NCBI RefSeq assembly: GCF_000721605.1
Contig: NZ_JOIZ01000002.1
Coordinates: 124,001-188,000, forward strand
Length of the DNA stretch: 64,000 nucleotides
DNA from: Streptomyces sp. NRRL S-37
Lineage (GTDB): Bacteria > Actinomycetota > Actinomycetes > Streptomycetales > Streptomycetaceae
Reading direction: 5' to 3'
This document shows positions 10,260-18,578 of this stretch, piece after piece. Under the pieces are notes generated by a model. The model had not been told where the DNA came from, did no database searches, and saw nothing but the letters and a program-made list of their open reading frames with translations. The position numbers and the translations under genes were made by a program. Within the stretch, counting starts at the first letter, position 1, and each line of letters begins with the position of its first letter.

Positions 10260-11104
10260 GCACCACGACGACCACCGAGAACACCGAACTCGCCCCGGTA
10301 CGCACCGACTCCCTCGCCGACCTGCTGGTCGCCAAGGAGCGCCCGCCGCGGCCCGGCGCCTGGTCCGCCTCGCTGACCTTCGGCTGGCGGGCGGTCCTGA
10401 AGATCAAACACGTGCCGGAGCAGCTCTTCGACGTGACGGCGTTCCCGATCATGATGGTGCTGATGTACACGTACCTGTTCGGCGGGGCGCTGGCCGGGTC
10501 GCCGAAGGAGTACATCCAGTTCCTGCTGCCGGGGATCCTGGTGATGTCGGTCGTGATGATCACCATGTACACCGGGGTCTCGGTCAACACGGACATCGAG
10601 AAGGGCGTCTTCGACCGGTTCCGCAGCCTGCCGATCTGGCGGCCGTCGACGATGGTCGGCTATCTGCTCGGCGACGCCCTGCGCTACACCATCGCGTCCG
10701 TCGTGATGCTGACCGTGGGCATGATCCTCGGCTACCGCGCCGACGGCGGGGTCCCCGGAGTGCTCGCCGGGATCCTGCTGCTGGTGCTGTTCTCGTTCGC
10801 CTTCTCGTGGATCTGGACCATGTTCGGGCTGATGCTGCGCACCGAGAAGTCGGTGATGGGCGTCAGCATGATGGTGATCTTCCCGCTCACCTTCCTGTCC
10901 AACGTCTTCGTCGACCCGCGCACCATGCCCGGCTGGCTCCAGGCGTTCGTCAACAACAGCCCCGTCACCCACCTGGCGTCCGCGGTGCGCGGGCTGATGG
11001 CGGGCGACTGGCCGGCCGACGAGATCGCCTGGACGCTGGGCTGGGCCGGACTGTTCGTGGCGGTCTTCGGGCCGGTCACGATGCGGCTGTACAGCCGGAA
11101 GTAG
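10256..11104 (+). CDS. ABC-2 type permease, DrrB type
   Basis: 282 aa with about six membrane helices. The N-terminal 60 residues are cytosolic. The loop [22 protein letters not shown] contains the EKGVFDRFR segment characteristic of DrrB permeases that contacts the ATPase. Later blocks are [20 protein letters not shown] and [15 protein letters not shown]. It overlaps the ATPase gene by four bases, so the two proteins are made together. Confidence 0.9.
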   Translation: MSTTTTTENTELAPVRTDSLADLLVAKERPPRPGAWSASLTFGWRAVLKIKHVPEQLFDVTAFPIMMVLMYTYLFGGALAGSPKEYIQFLLPGILVMSVVMITMYTGVSVNTDIEKGVFDRFRSLPIWRPSTMVGYLLGDALRYTIASVVMLTVGMILGYRADGGVPGVLAGILLLVLFSFAFSWIWTMFGLMLRTEKSVMGVSMMVIFPLTFLSNVFVDPRTMPGWLQAFVNNSPVTHLASAVRGLMAGDWPADEIAWTLGWAGLFVAVFGPVTMRLYSRK

Positions 11105-11165
11105 ACGGTCCCGGCCGCGGTCCCCGCTGCGGTTTCGACCACGGTCCCGGCCGCGGTCCCCGCTG
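11105..11165. repeat. 25-bp direct repeat, two identical copies, 36-bp period
   Basis: ACGGTCCCGGCCGCGGTCCC(CGCTG) at 11105-11129 and 11141-11165, immediately after the permease stop. Confidence 0.85.
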
Positions 11166-11199
11166 AGACCACGGCCCCCACTGCGGCCGCGGTCTCAGC
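11162..11199. terminator. Bidirectional terminator overlapping the K+ channel stop codon
   Basis: GCTGAGACCACGGCC pairs with a right arm ending GGTCTCAGC, 14 of 15 positions, with an 8-nt loop. The right arm includes the stop codon of the leftward channel gene. Confidence 0.75.
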
Positions 11200-12298
11200 C
11201 GCGGAACGGGCGGACGTCGGGCGCGATCTGCGTGCCCGGCGTCGCCCGCACGATCGTGATCAGCCGGTCCGTCAGCTCCAGCGTCCCGACGTCCCGGTCG
11301 TCGTAGCCGAGCACCCGGTGCCCGCGGACGACGCTCACCACCAGGTCACCGATCTCGCGGGGTGTCTTGCCCACCTCGGCCTTTATGACCGGCCGCTCCA
11401 CGATGTCGAGCCCGGAGCCCTGCTGGATGAGGTCCTCCATGACCATGCCGGCCGAAGGGCTGAGCACGGACAGCCCGAGCAGCCGCCCGGCCGCGCTGGC
11501 GCTGGTGATGACCGCGTCGGCGCCCGACTGCTTCAACAGCGGGGCGTTCTCCTCCTCGCGCACCGCGGCCACGATCTTCGCGCCCCGGTTGATCTGCCGC
11601 GCCGTCAGCGTCACGAGGACGGCTGTGTCGTCGCGCTGCGTCGCGATGATGATCTGCCGTGCCCGCTGCACCTCGGCCCGCTTCAGCACCTCGCTGCGCG
11701 TGGCATCCCCTATGACGCCCGCGTAGCCGTCCGCCGTGGCCGCGTCGATCGCCTTCGCACTGGGGTCGACGACCACGACCTGCTCCTTCCGGAGCCCGGT
11801 CGCGCAGACGGTCTTGATCGCGGACCTGCCCTTGGTACCGAATCCGACGACGACGGTGTGATCGCGCAACGCGGACCTCCAGCGGTTCAGTCGCCACTCC
11901 TCCCGCGTACGTTCGGTGAGGGCCTCGAGGGTGGTGCCGACCAGGATGATCAGGAACAGCACGCGCAGCGGCGTGATGACGAAGATGTTGGTGAGCCGGG
12001 CGGCGTCACTGACCGGTGTGATGTCGCCGTATCCGGTGGTGGAGAGGGTGACGGTCGCGTAGTAGAACGCGTCGAGGAGATCGAGGGTCCCGTCGGAGTT
12101 GTCGTTGTAGCCGTCGTGGTCGGCGTACACGACGAACGCCGTCACCACCAGCACCACCAGGGCCCACGACAGCCGTTTGGCGACCTGGCGGACCGGGTGC
12201 TCCACCAGTTTCCTCGGGAGTTTCACCCGATGGGTCACCAGGTGTTCGTCCGCCTGGCGGGCGATGGCGTCCTGGCCCGGAAGTTTCACGTGAAACAC
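11195..12298 (-). CDS. Potassium channel with C-terminal RCK (TrkA-N) domain
   Basis: 367 aa. Two membrane helices (about 43-58 and 103-122) flank a pore loop with selectivity filter TTGYGD (87-92). From about 146 an RCK domain begins with the Rossmann motif VVVGFGTKGRSA, followed by a TrkA-C-like region. This is a ligand-gated K+ channel of the MthK/Kch type. The start is unusual: the GTG at 12298 opens MFHVKLPG, and these first codons are themselves the parS sequence. The gene overlaps the end of moeA by 13 nt. A later start would separate the gene from parS but would remove the N-terminal cytosolic segment. I prefer the GTG because the overlap is operon-like. Confidence 0.85.
   Translation of the reverse strand: MFHVKLPGQDAIARQADEHLVTHRVKLPRKLVEHPVRQVAKRLSWALVVLVVTAFVVYADHDGYNDNSDGTLDLLDAFYYATVTLSTTGYGDITPVSDAARLTNIFVITPLRVLFLIILVGTTLEALTERTREEWRLNRWRSALRDHTVVVGFGTKGRSAIKTVCATGLRKEQVVVVDPSAKAIDAATADGYAGVIGDATRSEVLKRAEVQRARQIIIATQRDDTAVLVTLTARQINRGAKIVAAVREEENAPLLKQSGADAVITSASAAGRLLGLSVLSPSAGMVMEDLIQQGSGLDIVERPVIKAEVGKTPREIGDLVVSVVRGHRVLGYDDRDVGTLELTDRLITIVRATPGTQIAPDVRPFRG
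12283..12296. other. parS: parS chromosome-segregation site (ParB binding)
   Basis: GTTTCACGTGAAAC, the exact 14-bp palindromic Streptomyces parS. It lies within the overlap of the moeA 3' end (it contains the moeA TGA) and the first codons of the K+ channel gene, so it is read in two protein frames. Confidence 0.9.
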
Positions 12299-13656
12299 AC
12301 CCCGATTCCCCCGGAGGCCCAGGGCAGGTCGATCAGCTCCGCCTCCTGGCCGGGCCGCGCACCGCCGGGGGGGACGACGGCGAGCGCGTCGGCCGCCGCG
12401 ATGCCGCGCAGCATGGCCGGACCGTTGTAGAGCAGCGGCACCGCCCGCTCGCCGCGCAGGGCGACCGGGACCAGCCGGGTGTCGTACGGGTGTCCCTGCA
12501 CACCGTCCCGCAGCGGCAGCGTGTACGGCTCGGGGGCGGGGCGGGCCGCGAGGGTGCGCAGCAGGGGCTCGGCGAGCGTGAGCAGGCCCGAGACGGCGGC
12601 GAGGGGGTTGCCCGGCAGGCCGACGAGGTACTGACCGGCCTTGGTGCGGGCCAGGAGCATGGGGTGACCGGGGCGCACCCTGACGCCGTCCACGAGGAGT
12701 TCGGCGCCGATGCGGCGCAGTGCGGGGTGCACGTGGTCGACCGGGCCGGCGGCGGTGCCGCCGGTGGTGACGACGACATCGGCGCCGGATGCCGTGATGG
12801 CCTCGTACAGGGCCTCTTCGGTGTCGCCGACCCGGCGTACGGCGGTGACCTCCGCGCCGAGTGCGCGCAGCCAGGGCGGCAGCAGCGGGCCGAGCGCGTC
12901 CCGGATCAGCCCGTCGTGCGGCAGGCCCTCGCCGAGCAGTTCGTCACCGAGGACGAACACGTCGACGCGGGGGCGGGGGACGGCGGTGAGCGTGTCGTAT
13001 CCGGCGGCGGCGGCCATGCCCAGGACGGGCGGGGTCACCGGGGTGCCCACGGGCAGCAACTGGTCGCCGCTGCGGCACTCCTGGCCGCGGGGGCGGATGT
13101 CCTGGCCGTGGGTGACGGTGTGCGGCGGCCGGGTGGCCGCGGTGACGTGCAGCCGGCCCTTGTCGTCGGTGCGGCCGTGCTCGCTGCGGAGTACGGCGGT
13201 GGTGTCCGGGGGGACACGGGCGCCGGTGGCGATGCGGACGGCCTCACCGTCGGTGAGCGGGGGATGCGCGGAGTGCCCGGCGAGGACACCCTCGTCCCGC
13301 ACGGACCAGGGGCCTGGTCCGGAGACCGCCCAGCCGTCCATCGCGGAGGTGTCGAAGGAGGGCAGGTCGGTGAGGGCGGTGAGGGGGGCGGCGAGGGTGA
13401 GGCCCAGGGCGGAGGCGAGGGGGACGGCGACCGGGGGCAGGTGGCCGGTACGGCCTCCGGTGCGTCCACCGGTGCCGTGGCGCGGGGCGCCCTCGGCGAC
13501 GGCACGGGCGTCGGGCCAGGCGGTGGCGTCGTGGCGCGGGTGCGTGGGGCGGGGGGTGTCCGTGGTGCCGTCGGGGTGTTTTCTCACGAGAGCGAGCGCC
13601 TCCTCGACGTCGAGGTCGTCGGCGTTCCCGTCGGCCCGGGCGGCGCGCGCGGTCAT
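12286..13656 (-). CDS. moeA: Molybdopterin molybdenumtransferase MoeA
   Basis: 456 aa. The first 75 residues are a poorly conserved Thr/Pro/Arg-rich extension. The MoeA core then shows LPSFDTSAMDGWAVSG (substrate-binding), RIATGARVPPDTTAVLRSEH, the MPT-binding VVVTTGGTAAGPVDHVHPAL and the VGLPGNPLAAVSGLLTL signature. It inserts molybdate into adenylylated molybdopterin. Its ATG overlaps the stop of the mobA-like gene by one base (TGATG), and its own stop lies in parS. The second glycine-rich motif reads TTGGTAAGP, not the usual TTGGVSVG form, a mild divergence. Confidence 0.85.
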   Translation of the reverse strand: MTARAARADGNADDLDVEEALALVRKHPDGTTDTPRPTHPRHDATAWPDARAVAEGAPRHGTGGRTGGRTGHLPPVAVPLASALGLTLAAPLTALTDLPSFDTSAMDGWAVSGPGPWSVRDEGVLAGHSAHPPLTDGEAVRIATGARVPPDTTAVLRSEHGRTDDKGRLHVTAATRPPHTVTHGQDIRPRGQECRSGDQLLPVGTPVTPPVLGMAAAAGYDTLTAVPRPRVDVFVLGDELLGEGLPHDGLIRDALGPLLPPWLRALGAEVTAVRRVGDTEEALYEAITASGADVVVTTGGTAAGPVDHVHPALRRIGAELLVDGVRVRPGHPMLLARTKAGQYLVGLPGNPLAAVSGLLTLAEPLLRTLAARPAPEPYTLPLRDGVQGHPYDTRLVPVALRGERAVPLLYNGPAMLRGIAAADALAVVPPGGARPGQEAELIDLPWASGGIGVCFT

Positions 13657-14663
13657 CAGGCGTCCGGGCGGGTGTCGGGGGCTTCCGGGGTGGCGTCGGA
13701 AGCCCTGAGGGTCGCGTCGGGAGCCTTGGGGGCGGCGTCGGCGGTTTCCTCGTCGGCCCAGCGCAGGGCGAGTGCCGCGGCCTTGCGGGCCGCCTCGGCG
13801 ACGGCCTCCCGGTCACCGCCCGCCCGCGCGGCCGCGTAGCCGACGAGGAAGGTGGTCAGCGGCGCGGCGGGCCGGGCCACACCGTGGGCGGCGTCACGGG
13901 CGAGGTCGAGCAGTACGCCGGTGTCGACGTCCAGGTCGATGCCCAGTTCGTCCTTGACTGCGGAGATCCATTCATCCAACACGTGTCCATGCTCCCTGAT
14001 GCGTGCCCTGGCAGTGGCGATGTCGTCCCAGGTGTCGCAGTCGAAGGACGCCACCGGGTCGGAGATACGGGTGAGGTCGAGCGAGCCGGTCAGCCGGCGC
14101 AGGGGCAGGCCGGTCAGCTCGCCGTGCCGGCCGGTGAGCACGGCCAGCCCGCGGCGCAGGGCCTCGGTCCGGTACGCGGCGACCAGCGGCTGGTCCCGGC
14201 CGTCGGAGTCGGTCAGCAGCACGCCGTCGGCGGTGCCGTGCCGAAGGGGTGCCAGCAGTCCCCGCACCGTGCGGCGGTCGAGGAAGGGCAGGTCGGCGGA
14301 GAGCAGGACGACCCGGTCGGCCGTGGTGTGCCGGAGTCCGGCGGCGAGCGCGGCCAGGGGGCCGCCGCCCGGGGGTTCCTCACGGGCCCAGATCACGGGC
14401 CGCGCGGTGGGGCGGGGACCGGCGACGACCACCGTAGTCCGGGCGTCGGCGCAGGCCGCGAGCACCCGGTCGAGCAGCGCCCGGCCGCCCACCCGCACCC
14501 CGGGCTTGTCCGCGCCCCCGAGCCGCCGGGCGGCGCCACCGGCGAGCACGACGGCGTCGTACGCGGGGCCGGGGCCCTCGAAGGAGCCGCCGGAGGAATC
14601 ATCATCGGGAGGATCGCCGGAGGGATCACCGGAGGGATCGCCGGGTGGCTGATACTCGGTCAC
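13656..14663 (-). CDS. MobA-like nucleotidyltransferase fused to a DUF6457-type domain
   Basis: 335 aa. After an acidic, Pro/Ser/Asp-rich N-terminus with GDPS repeats, the nucleotidyltransferase core begins at about 36 with AYDAVVLAGGAARRLGGADKP, continues with the metal-binding LLSADLPFLD and DGRDQPLVAAY, and ends near FDCDTWDDIATA. From about 230 a second helical domain follows (LDEWISAVKDELGIDLDVD and VARPAAPLTTFLVGYAAARA) typical of the actinobacterial DUF6457 partner. It probably attaches GMP to molybdopterin-molybdenum. The start is uncertain: the GTG at 14663 sits directly against GGAGG and inside an inverted repeat. A start downstream near residue 34 is possible. Confidence 0.75.
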   Translation of the reverse strand: MTEYQPPGDPSGDPSGDPPDDDSSGGSFEGPGPAYDAVVLAGGAARRLGGADKPGVRVGGRALLDRVLAACADARTTVVVAGPRPTARPVIWAREEPPGGGPLAALAAGLRHTTADRVVLLSADLPFLDRRTVRGLLAPLRHGTADGVLLTDSDGRDQPLVAAYRTEALRRGLAVLTGRHGELTGLPLRRLTGSLDLTRISDPVASFDCDTWDDIATARARIREHGHVLDEWISAVKDELGIDLDVDTGVLLDLARDAAHGVARPAAPLTTFLVGYAAARAGGDREAVAEAARKAAALALRWADEETADAAPKAPDATLRASDATPEAPDTRPDA

Positions 14664-14674
14664 CCTCCGAGTAT
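14652..14674. promoter_or_regulatory. Inverted repeat at the mobA-like start codon
   Basis: ATACTCGG and CCGAGTAT are perfect 8-bp arms with a 7-nt spacer, covering the proposed GTG and ribosome site. It could be an operator or an RNA structure controlling initiation. Confidence 0.45.
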
Positions 14675-14700
14675 GCGTGCCCCCGCGATCACAGGGAACG

Positions 14701-14816
14701 CGGGGGCACCGGGACACGACCGGGGAGACCCGGGGAACCGGGAAACTCCGGGAGACCGGGGAGACCGGGAAACCCCGGGAGGCCGGGGGAACCCAGGAGA
14801 CCCGGAAGACCGGAGA
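14701..14816. repeat. Purine-rich low-complexity repeat
   Basis: About 12 degenerate copies of a 9-10 bp unit like CCGGGGAGA on the plus strand, between the E2 stop and the mobA-like gene. Strong strand asymmetry (G+A on plus, C+T on minus). Not coding. It may form secondary structure in the mobA leader. Confidence 0.7.
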
Positions 14817-14828
14817 CTTGAAGCGGGC

Positions 14829-16265
14829 TCACAGCGACCGCAGCAGCACCGCCGGCTGTTCGACACAGTCCGCCACGTACCGCAGGAAGCCTCCCGCGGT
14901 GCCGCCGTCGCAGACCCGGTGATCGAAGGTGAGCGAGAGCTGCACGACCTGCCGCACCGCCAGCTCTCCCTCGTACACCCACGGCTTGGGGACGATGCGG
15001 CCGACGCCGAGCATGGCGGCCTCGGGGTGGTTGATGATCGGTGTGGAGCCGTCGACCCCGAACACGCCGTAGTTGTTCAGCGTGAAGGTGCCGCCGGTGA
15101 GTTCCGCCGGCGTCAGTGTGCCGGTCCGGGCCGCCTCGGTCAGCCGGGCGAACTCGGCCGTCAGCGACTCGGCGCTCCGCGTGTGCGCGTCCCGGACGAC
15201 GGGGACGACCAGCCCCCGGTCGGTCTGCGCGGCGAAGCCGAGGTGCACGTCGCCGTACCGGACGATCTCCCTGGCCTCGGTGTCCACCGAGGAGTTGAGC
15301 TCGGGGAAACGGGCGAGCGCGGCCGTGCAGACACGGGCCAGCAGCGCGATGACGGATATCTTCGGCCCGCCCGCCGCGTTCATCGCCGCGCGGGTCCGCA
15401 TCAGTTCGGTCGCGTCGGCGTCCACCCAGCAGGTCGCGTCGGGGATCTCGGTACGGCTGCGGGAGAGCTTGTCGGCGACGGCCCCGCGGATGCCCTTGAG
15501 GGGGACACGGGTCACGCCCGAGGTGTCCGCGACCGGCGCCGGCGCGCCCGCGCCCGCCCGGCCGGTCCGCGGTTCGCCGGCCGTCGTGCCCGGTCGGCCC
15601 TGAGCGGCGGCGGCGCGCAGGGCGTACTCCACGTCCGCGCGGAGGATCAGCCCCTCGGGTCCGGAGCCGGTCATCTCCCGCAGGTCCAGGCCGTTCTGCC
15701 GGGCCAGCCTGCGCACCAGGGGTGAAATCACGGGGACGGGGCCGTCCACCGCGCCCGGGGTGCGGGCCCGCTCGGCGGCGGGCCCCGCGGTCCTGGACCG
15801 CCCGTTCGCCGCGGGTGCGGAAGGGACGGCGGGGGCCGTCGGTGCGACGGGGGCCGTCTGCGGCGGGCGGACGCGACGGCGCCGGGCCGGGGCCTCCGCG
15901 GTGCCGTAACCGACCAGGACGTTTCCGGAGCCCTCGGTGGCGGGAGCCGTGCCGCGCACGCCCTCGGATTCCGCGGGCTTCGCGGGGCTCGCGTCCCCGG
16001 CCGGGCGGCCGTCGGCCGGCTCGCCCACCGCCACCGTCAGCAGCGGGGCGCCGACGGGCAGTTCCGTGCCCTCCGCGCCGAAACGGGCCGTGACGACACC
16101 GCCGTAGGGACAGGGCACGTCCACCATCGCCTTGGCCGTCTCGACCTCGACGACCGGCTGGTCCACGGCGACGACGTCACCGACCTCGACCAGCCAGCGC
16201 ACGATCTCCGCCTCGGTGAGCCCCTCCCCGAGGTCGGGCAGCTTGAACTCCAGCACCTGTGCCAT
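14829..16265 (-). CDS. bkdC: Dihydrolipoamide acyltransferase (E2) of the second BCKDH complex
   Basis: 478 aa. One lipoyl domain at the N-terminus (lipoyl lysine about 45 in VETAKAMVDV), a long Ala/Pro linker, a peripheral subunit-binding domain (about 185-220, ISPLVRRLARQNGLDLREM and GPEGLILRADVEYAL), a second linker, and a catalytic acyltransferase domain ending with the HRVCDGGTAGGFLRYV active-site block. It transfers the branched acyl group from the lipoyl arm to CoA. The ATG overlaps the E1-beta stop by one base. No E3 (lipoamide dehydrogenase) gene lies in the window, so E3 must come from elsewhere. Confidence 0.9.
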   Translation of the reverse strand: MAQVLEFKLPDLGEGLTEAEIVRWLVEVGDVVAVDQPVVEVETAKAMVDVPCPYGGVVTARFGAEGTELPVGAPLLTVAVGEPADGRPAGDASPAKPAESEGVRGTAPATEGSGNVLVGYGTAEAPARRRRVRPPQTAPVAPTAPAVPSAPAANGRSRTAGPAAERARTPGAVDGPVPVISPLVRRLARQNGLDLREMTGSGPEGLILRADVEYALRAAAAQGRPGTTAGEPRTGRAGAGAPAPVADTSGVTRVPLKGIRGAVADKLSRSRTEIPDATCWVDADATELMRTRAAMNAAGGPKISVIALLARVCTAALARFPELNSSVDTEAREIVRYGDVHLGFAAQTDRGLVVPVVRDAHTRSAESLTAEFARLTEAARTGTLTPAELTGGTFTLNNYGVFGVDGSTPIINHPEAAMLGVGRIVPKPWVYEGELAVRQVVQLSLTFDHRVCDGGTAGGFLRYVADCVEQPAVLLRSL

Positions 16266-17269
16266 CAGCTCTCGGCCTCCCACTGCAGACGTCCCACGGC
16301 GTCCAGGATCCGGTCCACTCCGGGCAGGTGGTGGCGCTCCAGCATCGGCGGCGGGTACGGCAGGTCGAACCCGGCCACACGCAGCACCGGCGCCTCCAGG
16401 TGGTGGAAGCAGCGCTCCGTGACCCGGGCCGCGATCTCCCCGCCCGGGCCGCCGAAGCCACCCGACTCGTGGACGACGACCGCGCGCCCCGTCCGCCGTA
16501 CCGAGGCACACACCGTCTCGTCGTCGAACGGCACCAGGGAGCGCAGATCGACGACTTCGAGGTCCCAGCCCTCGGCCCGGGCCGCCTCGGCCGCCTCCAT
16601 GCAGACGGGCAGCGACGGCCCGTACGTGATGAGCGTGGCGCTCCGCCCGGAGCGCCGCACCACCGCACGGCCTATCGGTTCAACGGCCGTCGGGTGCTCC
16701 GGGTTCCAGGAGTCCTTCGACCAGTACAGCCGCTTGGGCTCCAGGAAGACGACCGGGTCGTCGGAGGCGATGGCGGCGCGCAGCAGCCCGTAGGCGTCGG
16801 CGACGGTGGCGGGCGTGACGACGTGGAGCCCCGGGGTCGCCATGTAGTACGCCTCGGAGGAGTCGCTGTGGTGCTCGACGCCGCCGATGCCGCCGCCGTA
16901 GGGGACACGGATGGTGAGGGGCAGCGGCATCTTCCCGCGCGTGCGGTTGCGCATCTTCGCGACGTGCGAGACGAGCTGCTCGAACGCCGGGTAGGCGAAC
17001 GCGTCGAACTGCATCTCCACGACCGGGCGCAGTCCGTACATGGCCATGCCGACGGCCGTGCCGAGGATGCCCGCCTCGGCCAGCGGGGTGTCCGTGCAGC
17101 GGTCCTCGCCGAACTCCTTCGCGAGTCCGTCGGTGACCCGGAAGACACCGCCGAGGGTGCCGACGTCCTCGCCCATGACGTGCACGGACGGGTCGGCGGC
17201 CATGGCGTCGCGCATCGCGCGCGTGAGGGCCTGCGCCATGGTGGCCGGCTTGACGGCGACGGTGGTCAT
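16265..17269 (-). CDS. bkdB: Branched-chain 2-oxo acid dehydrogenase E1 component, beta subunit (second copy)
   Basis: 334 aa, colinear with the E1-beta at the left edge of the window. It shares MGEDVGTLGGVFRVTDGL, DTPLAEAGILGTAVGMAM, PYGGGIGGVEHHSDSSEAYY and a final FDLPYPPPMLE. The paralogues are clearly related but not near-identical, so the duplication is old. ATG at 17269 overlaps the E1-alpha stop (ATGA), giving coupled translation. It acts with the E1-alpha and E2 of the same operon. Confidence 0.9.
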   Translation of the reverse strand: MTTVAVKPATMAQALTRAMRDAMAADPSVHVMGEDVGTLGGVFRVTDGLAKEFGEDRCTDTPLAEAGILGTAVGMAMYGLRPVVEMQFDAFAYPAFEQLVSHVAKMRNRTRGKMPLPLTIRVPYGGGIGGVEHHSDSSEAYYMATPGLHVVTPATVADAYGLLRAAIASDDPVVFLEPKRLYWSKDSWNPEHPTAVEPIGRAVVRRSGRSATLITYGPSLPVCMEAAEAARAEGWDLEVVDLRSLVPFDDETVCASVRRTGRAVVVHESGGFGGPGGEIAARVTERCFHHLEAPVLRVAGFDLPYPPPMLERHHLPGVDRILDAVGRLQWEAES

Positions 17270-18408
17270 CCCTGCGCCCCTTCCGGCTCGGCCTCGGCCG
17301 CCAGCTCGGCCCGCAGCTGCTCGCGCTGCTCCAGGAGCTGGGGGGTGGGCTCGGCGTAGACGTGGGTGAAGAGGTCCACGGGGTCGAGCGCCGGGTCCTG
17401 GTTCATGCGGGCGCGCAAGGAGGCGGCCAGGGCCTCGGCGTCCTGGCGGACGGTCTCGGCACCGGCCTCGTCGAGCAGTCCGCGCCCGGTCAGCTCGTGC
17501 TCCAGCAGGGCGATCGGGTCGTGCCGCTTCCAGGTCTCGACCTCGGCGTCGCCCCGGTAGCGGGTGGCGTCGTCGGCGTTGGTGTGGGCCTCCACCCGGT
17601 ACGTGATCGCCTCGACCAGGGTCGGACCGCCGCCCGCGCGGGCGCGGCGCACGGCGTCGGCCAGGACCTCGTGCACGGCGACGGCGTCGTTGCCGTCCAC
17701 CAGGCGGCCGGGCATGCCGTAGCCGACGGCCTTGTGGGCCAGCGACGGGGCCGCGGTCTGCTTGGCGAGCGGTACGGAGATCGCGAAGCCGTTGTTCTGG
17801 ACGAGGAAGACCACCGGGGCCTGCCAGACGGCGGCGAAGTTCAGCGCCTCGTGGAAGTCGCCCTCGCTGGTGCCGCCGTCGCCGACCATGGCGAGCGCGA
17901 CCACGTCGTCGCCCTTGAGGCGGGCGGCGTGCGCGAGACCGACGGCGTGCGGCAACTGGGTGGCGAGCGGGGTGCTCAGCGGGGCCACGCGGTGCTCGCG
18001 GGGGTCGTAGCCGGTGTGCCAGTCGCCGCGCAGCAGGGTGAGGGCCTCGACGGGGTCCACCCCTCGCGCCACGACGGCGAGGGTGTCGCGGTAGCTCGGG
18101 AAGAGCCAGTCCTGGTCCGCCAGGACGAGCGCGGCGGCGACCTCGCAGGCCTCCTGGCCGGTGCTGGAGGGGTAGACCGCGAGACGGCCCTGCTTGGTGA
18201 GGGCGGTGGCCTGCGCGTTGTAGCGGCGGCCCTTCACCAGCTCCGTGTACAGCCGGCGCAGCAGCTCCGGGTCGGCCCCGGCGGCCGCCTCGGTGCCGAG
18301 CACGCGGTACGGCTCCGCGTCGGGCAGCAGCGGCGCGGGGTCGGTACGGGGCTGCCAGGCGGGCGGCGGGGTCGGCCGGTAGGCCCCCCGCTGCTCCATG
18401 ACCGTCAT
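17266..18408 (-). CDS. bkdA: Branched-chain 2-oxo acid dehydrogenase E1 component, alpha subunit (second copy)
   Basis: 380 aa from an ATG preceded by GAGGAGG. Core blocks: YPSSTGQEACEVAAALVL, thiamine-binding MVGDGGTSEGDFHEALNF, QNNGFAISVP and YRVEAHTNADDATRYRGDAE. It lacks the Lys/Thr-rich extension of the other copy. It is the first gene of E1a-E1b-E2, so the operon promoter lies in the 170-bp gap shared with the divergent Lrp-type regulator. That gap also carries a PaaR-like palindrome and a long inverted repeat. Confidence 0.9.
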   Translation of the reverse strand: MTVMEQRGAYRPTPPPAWQPRTDPAPLLPDAEPYRVLGTEAAAGADPELLRRLYTELVKGRRYNAQATALTKQGRLAVYPSSTGQEACEVAAALVLADQDWLFPSYRDTLAVVARGVDPVEALTLLRGDWHTGYDPREHRVAPLSTPLATQLPHAVGLAHAARLKGDDVVALAMVGDGGTSEGDFHEALNFAAVWQAPVVFLVQNNGFAISVPLAKQTAAPSLAHKAVGYGMPGRLVDGNDAVAVHEVLADAVRRARAGGGPTLVEAITYRVEAHTNADDATRYRGDAEVETWKRHDPIALLEHELTGRGLLDEAGAETVRQDAEALAASLRARMNQDPALDPVDLFTHVYAEPTPQLLEQREQLRAELAAEAEPEGAQG

Positions 18409-18463
18409 GACGGCACCTCCTCGTGGGATGTCGGAGGCGCGGCGTCTGTGACACGCCTCACCA

Positions 18464-18477
18464 ACCGATTGTTCGGT
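18464..18477. promoter_or_regulatory. PaaR-like TetR operator candidate upstream of the second bkd operon
   Basis: ACCGATTGTTCGGT: same ACCG-N6-CGGT frame as the two stronger sites at 21248 and 26283, with one change in the central CG. It sits 56 nt upstream of the E1-alpha start. Confidence 0.5.
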
Positions 18478-18505
18478 CGTCGGCACATTTTGGCTACGGG
18501 TGGCG

Positions 18506-18539
18506 TCAGGCTGTGGACAAACGGTTCTCCACAGCCTGA
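18506..18539. promoter_or_regulatory. Perfect 12-bp inverted repeat in the bkd/lrp intergenic region
   Basis: TCAGGCTGTGGA (18506-18517) and TCCACAGCCTGA (18528-18539) with a 10-nt spacer, 40 nt before the Lrp-type gene. It may be the regulator's own operator, or a leader hairpin. The left arm includes a TGTGGACAA DnaA-box match, probably by chance. Confidence 0.55.
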
Positions 18540-18578
18540 GATGGACGCAGGACGTCCACGGCGGAAAGGTGGGGGCGG

